Program-made: the position numbers and the translations under genes
Notes under the pieces: model-generated
Told to the model about the DNA's origin: nothing
The model's database searches: none
Seen by the model: the letters and a program-made list of their open reading frames with translations, nothing else
Assembly (NCBI GenBank): GCA_016195405.1
Contig: JACPZP010000171.1
Span: 1 to 47,829 of the forward strand
From: Planctomycetota bacterium
GTDB taxonomy: Bacteria; Planctomycetota; Planctomycetia; Gemmatales; Gemmataceae
Reading direction: 5' to 3'
DNA length: 47,829 nt
In this document: piece by piece, positions 33,250-43,291 of the stretch
Numbering within the stretch: the stretch's first letter is position 1
Layout: every line of letters starts with the position of its first letter

Positions 33250-35025
33250 TCAGACTTCTGCCTCGCGCTCTTGCCCCATGCTCCGCTTAAACCACGGCAA
33301 CAGCGCGAACACCATAATGGCTGTGGCTACGAGCGCCGCGCTGAGTATCGGCCAGAACACGTAGTGGTCCATTCGGAAGTACAACTGGCCGAAGACGCCG
33401 GAGAGCTTGCCGCCGAAGGAGCTGGCCAGGAACCAGCCGCCCATCATGAAGGCGCGGATGTTGGCCGGCGACAGCTTGCTGACGAGCGATAGGCCCATCG
33501 GCGACAGGCACAGTTCACCGAGCGTGTTCATGGCATACGTGCCGAACAACCACCACGCCGTTGCCTTGGTATAGCCGTCATTGGAGACGTAGGTGGCGCC
33601 CAGCATTACCAGCGGGCCGCAGGCGATGAGCAGGAGCCCCAAGCCGATCTTACCGGGAGTGGACGGCTCCTTGCCGAGCAAGCGCAGCCAGCCGAAAAAA
33701 GCGACCACGAGCGGCGTCAACAAGATTACGTAGCCGGCGTTGATGGAGTTGAAAAGCTCCGGGTTGACGAGTCGCAGATGCTCGTAGGTCACTAATCGAG
33801 GCGTGTCGTTGGTCACACTCCGTTCGATGTCGTCGAGCATTTCTTGGGTGACGTAGACCTTTTCGCCGGTCTTGACGTTGAGCTTCTTTTCCTTCTTAAG
33901 TTCTTCGTACGATCCCTCATCAACAACGACAAAGGTCTCCCGCGCGGGCCTGGCGGTGTCCGGTCCAGCGTTGGCGAAGTAGCCCGGCGGCGCATTCTCG
34001 GCGAAGGGCGGCACCAGGTCGACAATCCGCTGGGCGATGGGACCGGGAACTCGATCGGTGTTGTCGCGCGCCCATGTCGGCAGGGCCGTGGTGCTCAGCT
34101 GAAAGACGCCCCAGAAAATCACGGCCACGCCAAATACGACCAGAAGCGCGCCGACGCGATCGCGGTCCGCGCGGCCGGGAACGTCGCGCCAAATGCGAAT
34201 AAAGAAGGCGATCACCGGGAGGCAGGCCCCGAGAAAAGCCGCCGTGGGCGGATCCAATGGAATGAAGTTTCTGGCGGCCAAGAACCAGAAAACCGCAGCC
34301 AAGGCGAACGCCGGCGCAAGGCACTGGACCCAGAGCGGCGTCAGCCGGATGCTGGTGGCCGCCACGTCTTTTTTCTGGTCGGCATCACGGAACATGCGAT
34401 AAAACAAACAGAACACCACCAGGCCCAACAGCATGCCGAATGCGGCCGTCGTGAAAGCCGCATGCCAGCCTCCAATTGTCCAGTTCGAAGTAATCTGGAG
34501 CGGATGGTTGTCGAAGTAATTGCGCACGATAGCGGCCACGATGTTGCACAGAAAGGACCCGAGGTTGATGCCCACATAGAAGATGCTGTAGCCGGTGTCG
34601 CGCAGCTTGCTCCCCGGCGGATAGAGGTTGCCCAAGAGCGTCGAGATGTTCGGTTTGAAGCCGCCATTGCCCAAGATGATGAAGCCCAGCCCCAAGTACA
34701 GGCCCATCTCGGTGGGTAACGCGAGCACCAAGTGACCGATCATCATCAGCACGCCGCCGATCAAGATGGTAAATCGGTAGCCGAGCAGCCGATCCGCGAG
34801 CAGTCCGCCGATGAAGGGCGTAAAGTAGACCAATCCCATGTAGGTGCCGACGATGATGGCCATGGTATTGCTGTTGAGGCCCAGTCCGCCCTTCTGCGAG
34901 TCGGTGAGGTAAAGCGGCAGCATGCCGAGCATGAGGTAGAAGCTAAAGCGCTCCCACATCTCTGCGAAGAAAAGGACCATGAGGCCCTTGGGATGGCGCT
35001 CGCGCGTTGCGATGGAGTTCGACAT
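33250..35025 (-). CDS. POT/PTR2-family proton-dependent oligopeptide transporter
   Basis: This 591-residue inner-membrane importer takes up di- and tripeptides with protons. The start at MSNSIATRERHPKG is preceded by AGGGGCGAC; the frame is open 38 codons upstream. The signature FFAEMWERFSFYLMLGMLP in helix 1 matches the POT ExxERFxYY motif with Phe for the first Tyr. The PTR2 pattern GNGGFKPNISTLLGNLYPPG and GYSIFYVGINLGSFL is clear. Twelve or more helices are predicted. A soluble insertion of roughly 100 residues interrupts the middle (NTDRVPGPIAQRIV to ERSVTNDTPRLV), longer than in E. coli family members. Confidence 0.88.
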   Translation of the reverse strand: MSNSIATRERHPKGLMVLFFAEMWERFSFYLMLGMLPLYLTDSQKGGLGLNSNTMAIIVGTYMGLVYFTPFIGGLLADRLLGYRFTILIGGVLMMIGHLVLALPTEMGLYLGLGFIILGNGGFKPNISTLLGNLYPPGSKLRDTGYSIFYVGINLGSFLCNIVAAIVRNYFDNHPLQITSNWTIGGWHAAFTTAAFGMLLGLVVFCLFYRMFRDADQKKDVAATSIRLTPLWVQCLAPAFALAAVFWFLAARNFIPLDPPTAAFLGACLPVIAFFIRIWRDVPGRADRDRVGALLVVFGVAVIFWGVFQLSTTALPTWARDNTDRVPGPIAQRIVDLVPPFAENAPPGYFANAGPDTARPARETFVVVDEGSYEELKKEKKLNVKTGEKVYVTQEMLDDIERSVTNDTPRLVTYEHLRLVNPELFNSINAGYVILLTPLVVAFFGWLRLLGKEPSTPGKIGLGLLLIACGPLVMLGATYVSNDGYTKATAWWLFGTYAMNTLGELCLSPMGLSLVSKLSPANIRAFMMGGWFLASSFGGKLSGVFGQLYFRMDHYVFWPILSAALVATAIMVFALLPWFKRSMGQEREAEV

Positions 35026-35248
35026 AATCTTGTCGCCCCTGTAGCGGCATTTTTGACGTGCAAAAGCCTGTCCGACTCTACTTGGAAACGGCGCATGGGG
35101 CAACAGAATTGCAAAGCAGTCGGCTGCAAGCGAATCCATTCCAGTCGTCGTTACGGAGAATCCAGGAACTAAGCCTTGGCGCTTGCCGACCGCTGCGGAT
35201 ATGATCGACAGGAGTTGGTGCGGTCACAGCTGGCTCCGGAGGTTCTTC

Positions 35249-36337
35249 ATGCGTGGTGCGCGTTGTTGGTTTTTGGGCGTCGTTCTCTTAACGATCGCGT
35301 CGCTCTCCCTGGTTCAAACCCCGTCGGCGGGGCAGGACGCCGATTCCAAAGGCGAGAAAGTCCGCTTCCACACCGTGGACGGCGTCGAAATCGTCGGCAC
35401 GTACTATCCCAGCGCTCGAGGCAAGGCGCCCGCGGTGATCCTGCTGCACGCCCTGGGAGACCACAGTCGCACCAATGCCTGGACGAATCTTGCCGTCGAG
35501 CTGCAAAAGAAATACTCCGTACTGGCGTTCGATTTCCGCGGCCACGGCAACAGCAAGAATCTAAGTGATGCCACGGAGTTTTGGAAACACCCCATCAATA
35601 AGAACAATGTCAAGGGGGCGCCCAAAGGGACGGAAATCGACTATCAGAACATGCGGAAGGAGTACTTCCCGGCATTGATCAACGACATCGCGGCCGCCCG
35701 CGCTTATCTCGAAGGACGCAACGACGCTCGCGACTGCAACACGTCGAGCATGATTGTCATCGGAGCGGAGTCCGGCGCCACTCTCGGCGCGATCTGGCTC
35801 AACTCCGAGTGGCTTCGCTATCAACAGTTGAGCGGCGGCTTCGCACCTACGCAGCTGAACAAGACCCCCGAGGGAAAGGACGTCATCGCCGCTATCTGGC
35901 TGACTCCAACCACCAAGCTCGGCTCCCGTACCGTCAGCTTGTCGCAGATTCTGGACCTTCCGGCCCGCATCGGCAAAACGCCCATGACTTTTCTGTACGG
36001 CGACGCCGATGCCAGCGGTAAGACCATCGCCAAGGGATGCGAAAAAGCCATCAAAGGCGCCGACGCCAAGGGTGACTACAAATACACGGCGGCGGTAAAG
36101 ATTCCCGACAGCAAGCTGGCTGGCGCGAACCTGTTGCAGAAGTCAACCGGCACGACCAAGTCCATCATGGAATACCTCGAGGATGTGGTCGATTTCAAAG
36201 GCAACGCTTGGGCGGAGCGCGACTTTCGCAAAAGTTTCTATGTCTGGCGCATGGGCAACAGCCTCGTGAACGCCAAGACCGCCCCCACCGAAAAGTTGCT
36301 GGCGTTCGACACCTACGAAAAGTTCATCCCGAAGTGA
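35249..36337 (+). CDS. Secreted alpha/beta-hydrolase-like protein with Glu at the nucleophile position (copy 2)
   Basis: This 362-residue exported protein starts at the ATG after CCGGAGG; the frame is open 22 codons earlier. It is a paralogue of the protein at 25809-26921: both have VDGVEI or ADGVEI, AVILLHALG, FDFRGHGNSK and NDIAAARAYLE, then LNSEW, EGKDVIAAIWLT, RIGKTPM and GDADASGKTIAKGCEKAIKG-like segments. The elbow here reads VIGAESGATLG, so the usual nucleophile Ser is Glu174, with Ser175 displaced by one. A catalytic Glu here would be unusual, so this copy may be inactive or use Ser175. It follows the divergent POT transporter gene. Confidence 0.8.
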   Translation: MRGARCWFLGVVLLTIASLSLVQTPSAGQDADSKGEKVRFHTVDGVEIVGTYYPSARGKAPAVILLHALGDHSRTNAWTNLAVELQKKYSVLAFDFRGHGNSKNLSDATEFWKHPINKNNVKGAPKGTEIDYQNMRKEYFPALINDIAAARAYLEGRNDARDCNTSSMIVIGAESGATLGAIWLNSEWLRYQQLSGGFAPTQLNKTPEGKDVIAAIWLTPTTKLGSRTVSLSQILDLPARIGKTPMTFLYGDADASGKTIAKGCEKAIKGADAKGDYKYTAAVKIPDSKLAGANLLQKSTGTTKSIMEYLEDVVDFKGNAWAERDFRKSFYVWRMGNSLVNAKTAPTEKLLAFDTYEKFIPK

Positions 36338-36340
36338 CCG

Positions 36341-37264
36341 TCAGCCGCGCGGATGATATTGGCGGTGGATCGCTTTGAGCCGGTCACGGTCGATGTGCGT
36401 GTAATGCTGGGTGGTGCGGATATTGGCATGGCCCAGCAATTCCTGCACGGTCCGTAGGTCGGCGCCGCCGGCAAGCAGATGCGTGGCGAAACTGTGCCGC
36501 AGCGTGTGGGGGCTAACTTTGGAGTTGAGGCCTGCGCGGCGGACATACTTTTTCACCAGCATCCAGAGCATTTCACGAGTCAGCACCTTGCCTCCCCGGC
36601 TCACGAACACCCAGGGCGCCTCGGGACTGGGCCGCACCAACTTGGGCCTTTGCTCGCGCAGATAGGTCCGCAAAGTGGCGATCGCCGGCGCCGCCAAGGG
36701 AACGATGCGTTGCTTGCTTCCTTTGCCGAAACACTTGCAAAAGCCGGCGTCGAGATACAAGTCCGCCAGTTTCAGACCCACGACTTCCGAGGCCCGGCTG
36801 CCCGTGGCGTAAAGGGTTTCCAGCAAAGCGCGGTCGCGCATGTAGAAACGCTCACCGCCGCGCGGAGCGGCGAGCAGTATGTCCACCGCTTCGGGGCTTA
36901 GCACATGCGGTATTCGCTCCCACAAGGCCGGTGAGCTAAGCAACTCAACGGCGTTATGAGTCGCTTTCTCCTCCAAGCGAAGAAAGCGGTAGAACATCTT
37001 GAGAGCAACCAGGTGCCGCGCCACGGAAGGGGCCGCCAATTGCTCCTCGTGCAGAAAGCCAAGAAAATGGCTAAGCTCGCGTACCGAAGGATCAAGATAG
37101 CTCTTCAAGCCGCCTCTCGTCACCCATATCAGATAGCGTTCCAGATCTCGGCCATAAGCGAGGACCGTGTTCTTCGCCAAACCGCGTTCAGCTTCCATGT
37201 AGCTCTTAAACGCGACGATGTCAGCTGCCAAGGCGGCGTAGTTCGACGTGATTTGAGCAGCCAT
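36341..37264 (-). CDS. xerD: Tyrosine recombinase XerD-like
   Basis: This 307-residue recombinase resolves chromosome dimers with XerC at dif in model bacteria. The start at MAAQITSNYAALAADI follows GGAGCGACTGG; the frame opens 13 codons earlier without a good site. The catalytic set is complete: Arg157 (TGSRASEVVGL), Lys181 (FGKGSKQR), His253 and Arg256 (SPHTLRHSFATHLL), His279 (LGHANIRTTQ) and Tyr288. Spacing matches E. coli XerD, so XerD is preferred over an integron or phage integrase. The N-terminal SAM-like domain (AFKSYMEAERGLAKNTVLAY) is intact. The stop is 3 bases from the end of the convergent hydrolase-like gene. No dif site was identified nearby. Confidence 0.85.
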   Translation of the reverse strand: MAAQITSNYAALAADIVAFKSYMEAERGLAKNTVLAYGRDLERYLIWVTRGGLKSYLDPSVRELSHFLGFLHEEQLAAPSVARHLVALKMFYRFLRLEEKATHNAVELLSSPALWERIPHVLSPEAVDILLAAPRGGERFYMRDRALLETLYATGSRASEVVGLKLADLYLDAGFCKCFGKGSKQRIVPLAAPAIATLRTYLREQRPKLVRPSPEAPWVFVSRGGKVLTREMLWMLVKKYVRRAGLNSKVSPHTLRHSFATHLLAGGADLRTVQELLGHANIRTTQHYTHIDRDRLKAIHRQYHPRG

Positions 37265-37412
37265 CGCCAGTCGCTCCGCGCGGAACGGAAGAGGGGTTAT
37301 CATTCCGGATCGGAGTTTTCGACAGCCGACGATCAGTCGTCACCGTGACTGCCGTCCGTAAAACGTGCAGATGAAATGAAATAGGCCAGCCTTCACGATT
37401 ATGCGGGCCGCC

Positions 37413-37459
37413 GCTTGCGTTTCGCGTTCGCTGGCACTCTGGGAGCGCGAAACGCAAGC
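37413..37459. repeat. Inverted repeat, TTGCGTTTCGCG family (copy 2)
   Basis: GCTTGCGTTTCGCG at 37413-37426 pairs perfectly with 37446-37459 around a 19-base loop. The same core is present at 21477-21510, also in a divergent spacer. Shared sequence and position mark it as a dispersed repeat family, distinct from the GAGCCGGGAGCGT group. Confidence 0.8.
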
Positions 37460-37616
37460 AGAATACCCCTTCAAGTCAAGCTCCGTTGCCTAAAAAGTCG
37501 CCGTTTTGCACAGAAAAGCACTCGCCAAGCGCTCCGGGGTATATGAGTGTGGAACTGTGGCGGTGAGCTAAAAAAATCGACACAAGCACCATTAAAATAA
37601 CAAGTTACGTCCGCCA

Positions 37617-37654
37617 CCTCACCGCCAAAGTGGTTGGCGGTGATGGCGGTGAGG
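37617..37654. repeat. GGCGGTGAG hairpin upstream of pyrG
   Basis: CCTCACCGCCA at 37617-37627 pairs perfectly with 37644-37654, and the loop has its own TGGCGGTGA. A third GGCGGTGAG is at 37559-37567. The stem could form in the pyrG leader RNA if transcription starts upstream. No known riboswitch pattern was recognised. Confidence 0.55.
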
Positions 37655-37713
37655 TTCTGTCGTGGCGCTTTATCGACGCGTTTGCTCTTGCGCCATCATC
37701 CGCTAAGATAACG

Positions 37714-37780
37714 CTGGTAACCCAATCCTGGTAACCCAATCCTGGTAACCAATCATGGATTGATCCCAATCATGGATTGA
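37714..37780. repeat. Tandem repeats directly before pyrG
   Basis: CTGGTAACCCAATC occurs at 37714-37727 and 37728-37741, and again with one base missing at 37742-37754. It runs into two copies of AATCATGGATTGA (37751-37763 and 37768-37780), each containing the small palindrome CAATC-ATG-GATTG. The array ends 12 bases before the pyrG start and contains the beginning of its GAGAGGA ribosome site. Confidence 0.85.
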
Positions 37781-37792
37781 GAGGACAACAGC

Positions 37793-39442
37793 GTGCCCAA
37801 GCACATTTTCGTCACCGGCGGCGTGGTTAGTTCTTTGGGGAAGGGCCTGACGAGCGCCTCCATCGGCATGCTCCTGGAACATCGGGGGCTGCGTGTCCGC
37901 CTGCAAAAATTCGACCCCTACATCAACGTCGATCCCGGCACCATGAGCCCGTTTCAGCACGGCGAAGTTTATGTGCTCGACGACGGCTCCGAGACCGATC
38001 TCGATCTGGGCCATTACGAGCGCTTCACCAACGCCCCCCTGAGCCGCGATTGCAACTTCACCACAGGCAAGATTTACCTTTCCGTCATCCAGAAGGAGCG
38101 TCACGGCGACTATCTTGGCCGCACCGTGCAGGTCATCCCCCACGTCACCGACGAGATCAAGGCGGCGGTCCGCAAGCTCGCTACGGACGGCGTCGACGTG
38201 GTCATCACCGAGATCGGCGGCACTGTCGGCGACATTGAAGGTTTGCCATTCCTCGAATCCATCCGCCAAATCGCGCTGGACCTGGGCAAGGCTAACGTCC
38301 TTTACATTCATCTCACCTTGATTCCGTACCTCAAGGCGGCGGGCGAGGCCAAAACCAAGCCGACGCAGCACTCCGTGGAACGGCTCCGCCAAATCGGTAT
38401 CCAGCCGGACATCCTCATCTGCCGGACCGAGCGCGAACTGTCGAAGGACGACGCCGAGAAAATCGCGCTCTTCTGCAATGTCGAGAAGCGGGCCGTCATC
38501 GAGGAGCGCGACAAGGAATTCAGCATTTACGAAGTTCCGCTCAGCCTCGTGGAAAACCATTTGGACGATTTGATCGTCGAGAAGCTAGGACTAAAGGCCA
38601 AGCCGCTCGACATAGACGATTGGCGTGTGATGCTGCAGCGCATCAAGAATCCCGCCCACGAAGTCACCATCGGCGTGGTCGGCAAGTACATCAAGCACCG
38701 CGACGCCTATAAGTCGGTGTACGAAGCCCTCGACCATGCCGGCATCTCCCTGGCGACGCGCGTCGTAGTCCGCCGCATCGAGGCTGAGGAAATCGAGCGC
38801 GAAGGGGCCGAGCGCGTCTTGAGCGGCCTGGACGGCATCTTGGTTCCCGGCGGCTTCGACTATCGCGGCTCCACCGGCAAGGTCGACGCCACCCGCTATG
38901 CCCGCGAGCGCAAGGTGCCGTTCTTCGGCATCTGCCTGGGCCTGCAATGCGCGGTCATCGAATTTGCCCGCAATGTCGTCGGCCTGGAGAACGCCAACAG
39001 CACCGAGTTCGACAGCAACTGCCAATATCCCGTGGTGTGCATGCTCGACGATCAGTACGGCATCACCGACAAAGGCGGCACCATGCGGCTCGGAACCTAT
39101 CCCTGCAAGCTAGTCGAGGGCAGCAAGGCGCATGTAGCATATGGATCACTCTTGGTTCACGAGCGTCATCGTCACCGCTTCGAATTCAACAACCAATTTC
39201 GCCAGCAGTTCGCCGCCAACGGCCTTGAGGTGACCGGATCCAGTCCGAATGGAAAGCTGGTCGAAGTCGTCGAATTAAGGGAGCACCCCTGGTTCGTCGC
39301 TGTACAGTGTCACCCCGAGTTCAAGTCGAAGCCGACCAAGGCACATCCCTTGTACCGCGGCTTCGTTCAGGCGGCGATCGCGAGGCGCGAAGGAAAAAAA
39401 AATGAAGCGACGCGGCCACGCCACACCGCCGCGGCTGTTTAG
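37793..39442 (+). CDS. pyrG: CTP synthase
   Basis: This enzyme makes CTP from UTP, ATP and glutamine. The 549-residue length is typical. The start is GTG, with GAGAGGA 7 bases before it. The synthetase domain begins KHIFVTGGVVSSLGKGLT (P-loop, 9-20) and continues KFDPYINVDPGTMSPFQHGE. The C-terminal glutaminase carries Cys381 in FGICLGLQCA and His507/Glu509 in QCHPEFKSKP, completing the triad. The gene faces a long repeat-rich spacer. E. coli-type CTP synthases form filaments, but nothing here speaks to that. Confidence 0.97.
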   Translation: MPKHIFVTGGVVSSLGKGLTSASIGMLLEHRGLRVRLQKFDPYINVDPGTMSPFQHGEVYVLDDGSETDLDLGHYERFTNAPLSRDCNFTTGKIYLSVIQKERHGDYLGRTVQVIPHVTDEIKAAVRKLATDGVDVVITEIGGTVGDIEGLPFLESIRQIALDLGKANVLYIHLTLIPYLKAAGEAKTKPTQHSVERLRQIGIQPDILICRTERELSKDDAEKIALFCNVEKRAVIEERDKEFSIYEVPLSLVENHLDDLIVEKLGLKAKPLDIDDWRVMLQRIKNPAHEVTIGVVGKYIKHRDAYKSVYEALDHAGISLATRVVVRRIEAEEIEREGAERVLSGLDGILVPGGFDYRGSTGKVDATRYARERKVPFFGICLGLQCAVIEFARNVVGLENANSTEFDSNCQYPVVCMLDDQYGITDKGGTMRLGTYPCKLVEGSKAHVAYGSLLVHERHRHRFEFNNQFRQQFAANGLEVTGSSPNGKLVEVVELREHPWFVAVQCHPEFKSKPTKAHPLYRGFVQAAIARREGKKNEATRPRHTAAAV

Positions 39443-39567
39443 GATCGCGCGAAACCGACGAGCGAGTTTCGACGACGCAACGGATAAAATGGCATCCAAC
39501 CTGCTGCGTATTCGAACCTCGCTCGCCGGTTTCGCGAGCGCCCAAAAAAATCCCAAGGAACCAACTA

Positions 39568-41457
39568 ATGACGGCGCGATTCTTCTATTTAGTGCCCGCG
39601 TTATGTCTTCTCGTTCCTAGTGCCGTTCACGCCGGCTCCAACAACAGCCTCATGGACGTGACGCCCGACGGCAAGTTGCTCCTCGTCGCCAATACCGATA
39701 ACGGCACCGTGACCTTGATCGACATTGTCGGGCGCAAAGCAATCCGCGAGATCAAGGTCGGCGAGAAGCCTGAATGCGTCGCCTGGATTGGAAACGGCCC
39801 CAACGCCTTGGTCACGGCGTATAAGGACAACCTTGTCGTTTTCGTCGATACCCAAACCGGAAAGGTTTTGAAAGGCTTGCCGGTCGCGCCCGAGCCCTAC
39901 GCCGTCGTCACCGACAAAGAGGGAAAACGCGCCTGGGTGACCCACGAGTATCCCGGCCTGGTCAGCGAAATCGACATTGCCTCACAGAAGGTGACCCGCA
40001 CGATTGAGGCCGGCGCCATGGTCCGCGGCCTAGCACTCAGCCCTGACGAAAAGCGCATGCTTGTCAGCGAATTCTACACCGGCGTCCTGCGGGCCATCGA
40101 TCTTGACAGCGGCAAAGTCGTCGACACCTGGAAGGGCCATAGCACCGACAACTTGTCGCGCCACTTGCTGCTTCATCCAACGCGGACCAAGGCGTACCTC
40201 GCTCACATTCGCTCGATTGTGAATGTCAATCACGGGGCCGGGTCGATCTTTCCGCAGATGTCGATCTGCGATCTCAAGCCCGGTGAAGGTCGGCGCCGCG
40301 TTTCGGTCGCGATGGACACTTTCAACGGCGTCTATGTCGTCACCAACGCTTGGGAGTCGGCCATGTCGCCCGACGCCAAGCGCATCTACATCATCTATGC
40401 CGGCACCGACGACATGAACGTTTGCAATGTGATCGACGACGACTACCACGAAATCGAGCGGATCAATTTGCCTCGCCAGGTGGGCCATAATCCACGCGCC
40501 GTTCGCGTCAATCCAAGCAATGATGAGGTCTACGTTTACAACGCCATGGATTTCGCCGTCGCCGTCTACCAACCAGACGGCATGCGTTCACTGGCGACGA
40601 TTAAGACCTGCGAGCCGCCCAAATCGCCGGAATGGGTCCGCGGCAAAGTCCTGTTCAACACGGCCAAAGCGCCCATGAGCGCCCGCCGCTGGGTCGCTTG
40701 TTCATCGTGCCATCCCGACGGCCATCACGACGCCCGCGTTTGGCAAAATCCTGAAGGCCTGCGCAAGACCACGGCGCTGTTCGGGCTGGCGCACACCCAT
40801 CCTTTGCACTGGTCGGCCGACCGCGATGAAGTCCAAGACTTTGAATACACGATACGCAGCCAGCTCATGCAGGGCTCGGGCCTTATGTCCGGAGGCCTCA
40901 AACCCAAACGCGGCTTTGAAAAGGCGGAATTGGAGATGGTCACAAGTGGCAAATCAAAGGACCTCGACGCGCTCGCCATCTATTGTAATTCGTTCGATTT
41001 CGTGCTCTCGCCGCACATCGCCGCCCCTGGGAAGCTGACGCAGGACGCTCAACGCGGGAAAGAGATCTTCTTCCGCAAGGACGTGGGCTGCGCCCGTTGT
41101 CATTCGGGACCATATTACACGGACAGCTCGCTCGAAAAGCCGTTCAAGCTGCACGACGTCGGCACCGGCAACGACGATCCGAGTGAAAAGATGGGGCCGA
41201 AGTACGACACGCCGACGCTTTTGGGAGTATGTCGCACCGCGCCATACCTGCACCACGGCAAAGCAAAGTCACTTCACGACGTGCTCACGTCGTGCAACAA
41301 AGAAGACAAGCATGGCAAGACAAGTCATCTCGCCAAGAATGAACTCGACGACCTGGTCGCTTTCCTACGTTCCCTGCCTTACGAGCCGCCGCCGAACGTG
41401 ACGCCCAACACCGTGCCTTATCGGTTTTTTCCGGCGAAGAAAGAGACGAGCCCGTGA
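39568..41457 (+). CDS. YVTN-type beta-propeller fused to dihaem cytochrome domain
   Basis: This 629-residue exported protein has a signal peptide (MTARFFYLVPALCLLVPSAVHA). Residues about 25-345 form a seven-bladed-type propeller (LMDVTPDGKLLLVANTDNGT, VVTDKEGKRAWVTHEYPGL, IYIIYAGTDDMNVCNVIDDD). Residues about 350-610 resemble a MauG/cytochrome c peroxidase-like domain with haem motifs at Cys378 (CSSCHPDGHH) and Cys508 (CARCHSG). Such proteins are expected in the periplasm in electron transfer or peroxide handling. The stop overlaps the next start as GTGA, so it is translationally coupled to the phosphatase-family gene. Confidence 0.82.
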   Translation: MTARFFYLVPALCLLVPSAVHAGSNNSLMDVTPDGKLLLVANTDNGTVTLIDIVGRKAIREIKVGEKPECVAWIGNGPNALVTAYKDNLVVFVDTQTGKVLKGLPVAPEPYAVVTDKEGKRAWVTHEYPGLVSEIDIASQKVTRTIEAGAMVRGLALSPDEKRMLVSEFYTGVLRAIDLDSGKVVDTWKGHSTDNLSRHLLLHPTRTKAYLAHIRSIVNVNHGAGSIFPQMSICDLKPGEGRRRVSVAMDTFNGVYVVTNAWESAMSPDAKRIYIIYAGTDDMNVCNVIDDDYHEIERINLPRQVGHNPRAVRVNPSNDEVYVYNAMDFAVAVYQPDGMRSLATIKTCEPPKSPEWVRGKVLFNTAKAPMSARRWVACSSCHPDGHHDARVWQNPEGLRKTTALFGLAHTHPLHWSADRDEVQDFEYTIRSQLMQGSGLMSGGLKPKRGFEKAELEMVTSGKSKDLDALAIYCNSFDFVLSPHIAAPGKLTQDAQRGKEIFFRKDVGCARCHSGPYYTDSSLEKPFKLHDVGTGNDDPSEKMGPKYDTPTLLGVCRTAPYLHHGKAKSLHDVLTSCNKEDKHGKTSHLAKNELDDLVAFLRSLPYEPPPNVTPNTVPYRFFPAKKETSP

Positions 41458-42223
41458 ATCCCGATTGGCGCACACGCTATGAGCTAGCGCTTGACGCCGC
41501 TCACAAGGCGGGCAGTTTCGCGATGGGCCATTTCGAGGCAAACGCCGCCGTCGAGTGGAAAGCGGATCATAGCCCGGTGACTCTCGCCGACAAAGGCGCC
41601 GAGTCGATGTTGCGGACCATGCTTCTCGGCAAATTCCCAAATGACGGCTTTCTCGGCGAGGAGTCAGGATCGACTCCCGGCTCGTCCGGTTATCGTTGGA
41701 TCATCGACCCTATCGACGGCACGCGCAGCTTCGTCCGTAGCGTGCCGATCTGGGCCACGCTGGTCGGCCTTGAATACAAAGGCGAATGCATCGCCGGCGT
41801 CGCCTACTTGCCCGCCATGGGACAAACGTTTCGCGCTCTGCGCGGCGACGGCGCCTTCCGTGACCATCGCACCATCCATGTATCGGCGGTCAACGATCTG
41901 AGCGAGGCGCATGTCTTCTATTCGAGCTTGAGCTGGTTCGCCAAGGCCGGCCGTGAAAACGCGTTCCTAAACCTACTCAGAAAAGCGGAACGCAATCGCG
42001 GCTTCGGCGATTTCTACGGTTTCGTGTTAGTCGCGCAGGGATCGGGCGAAATCATGGTCGAGCACGGAGTCCATGCTTGGGACTTGGGCGCCTTGATCCC
42101 TATCGTAGAGGAGGCCGGCGGCCGTTTGAGCGCCTGGGACGGCAGTCGCGACATCGAACGGCCCGATGTGCTGGCAAGCAACGGACGCCTGCACCAGGCG
42201 GCAATGCAGATCTTGGCGCAACC

Positions 42224-42227
<4 letters not shown>
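41454..42227 (+). CDS. Inositol-monophosphatase-family phosphatase (histidinol-phosphatase-like)
   Basis: This 257-residue metal-dependent sugar phosphatase starts at GTG overlapping the previous stop. The lithium-sensitive-family motifs are complete: Glu69/Glu70 (LGEESG), Asp85, Asp88 and Thr90 (DPIDGTRSF), and Asp210 (VHAWDLGALIPIVEEAGG). The SVPIWATLVGLEYKGE and aromatic FYSSLSWF segments resemble HisN-type histidinol phosphatases more than classic inositol phosphatases, but substrate cannot be fixed from sequence alone. The stop overlaps the mtnA start as ATGA. Confidence 0.85.

Positions 42228-43273
<1,046 letters not shown>

Positions 43274-43291
<18 letters not shown>

Larger units (their letters stand above)
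37265..37792. other. Long divergent spacer between xerD and pyrG with several repeats
   Basis: These 528 bases hold no gene I can support. They contain the TTGCGTTTCGCG inverted repeat (37413-37459). A GGCGGTGAG-rich hairpin occurs at 37617-37654, plus another GGCGGTGAG at 37559-37567. Tandem repeats lie at 37714-37780 just before pyrG. AT-rich tracts occur at 37570-37605. Promoters for xerD (minus) and pyrG (plus) should lie here. The repeats are described as separate entries. Confidence 0.8.

Noticed and set aside
35308..35330. GGTTCAAACCCCG, which looks like a tRNA T-loop
   Set aside because: It lies in the signal-peptide coding part of the hydrolase-like gene, with no acceptor stem or anticodon arm around it.
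37714..37780. Repeats before pyrG considered as a CRISPR array or plasmid iterons
   Set aside because: Units are adjacent with no unique spacers, only three and two copies, and there are no cas or replication genes.
37265..37792. Search for a dif recombination site beside xerD
   Set aside because: No 28-base sequence with the two diverged half-sites and central region typical of dif was recognised.
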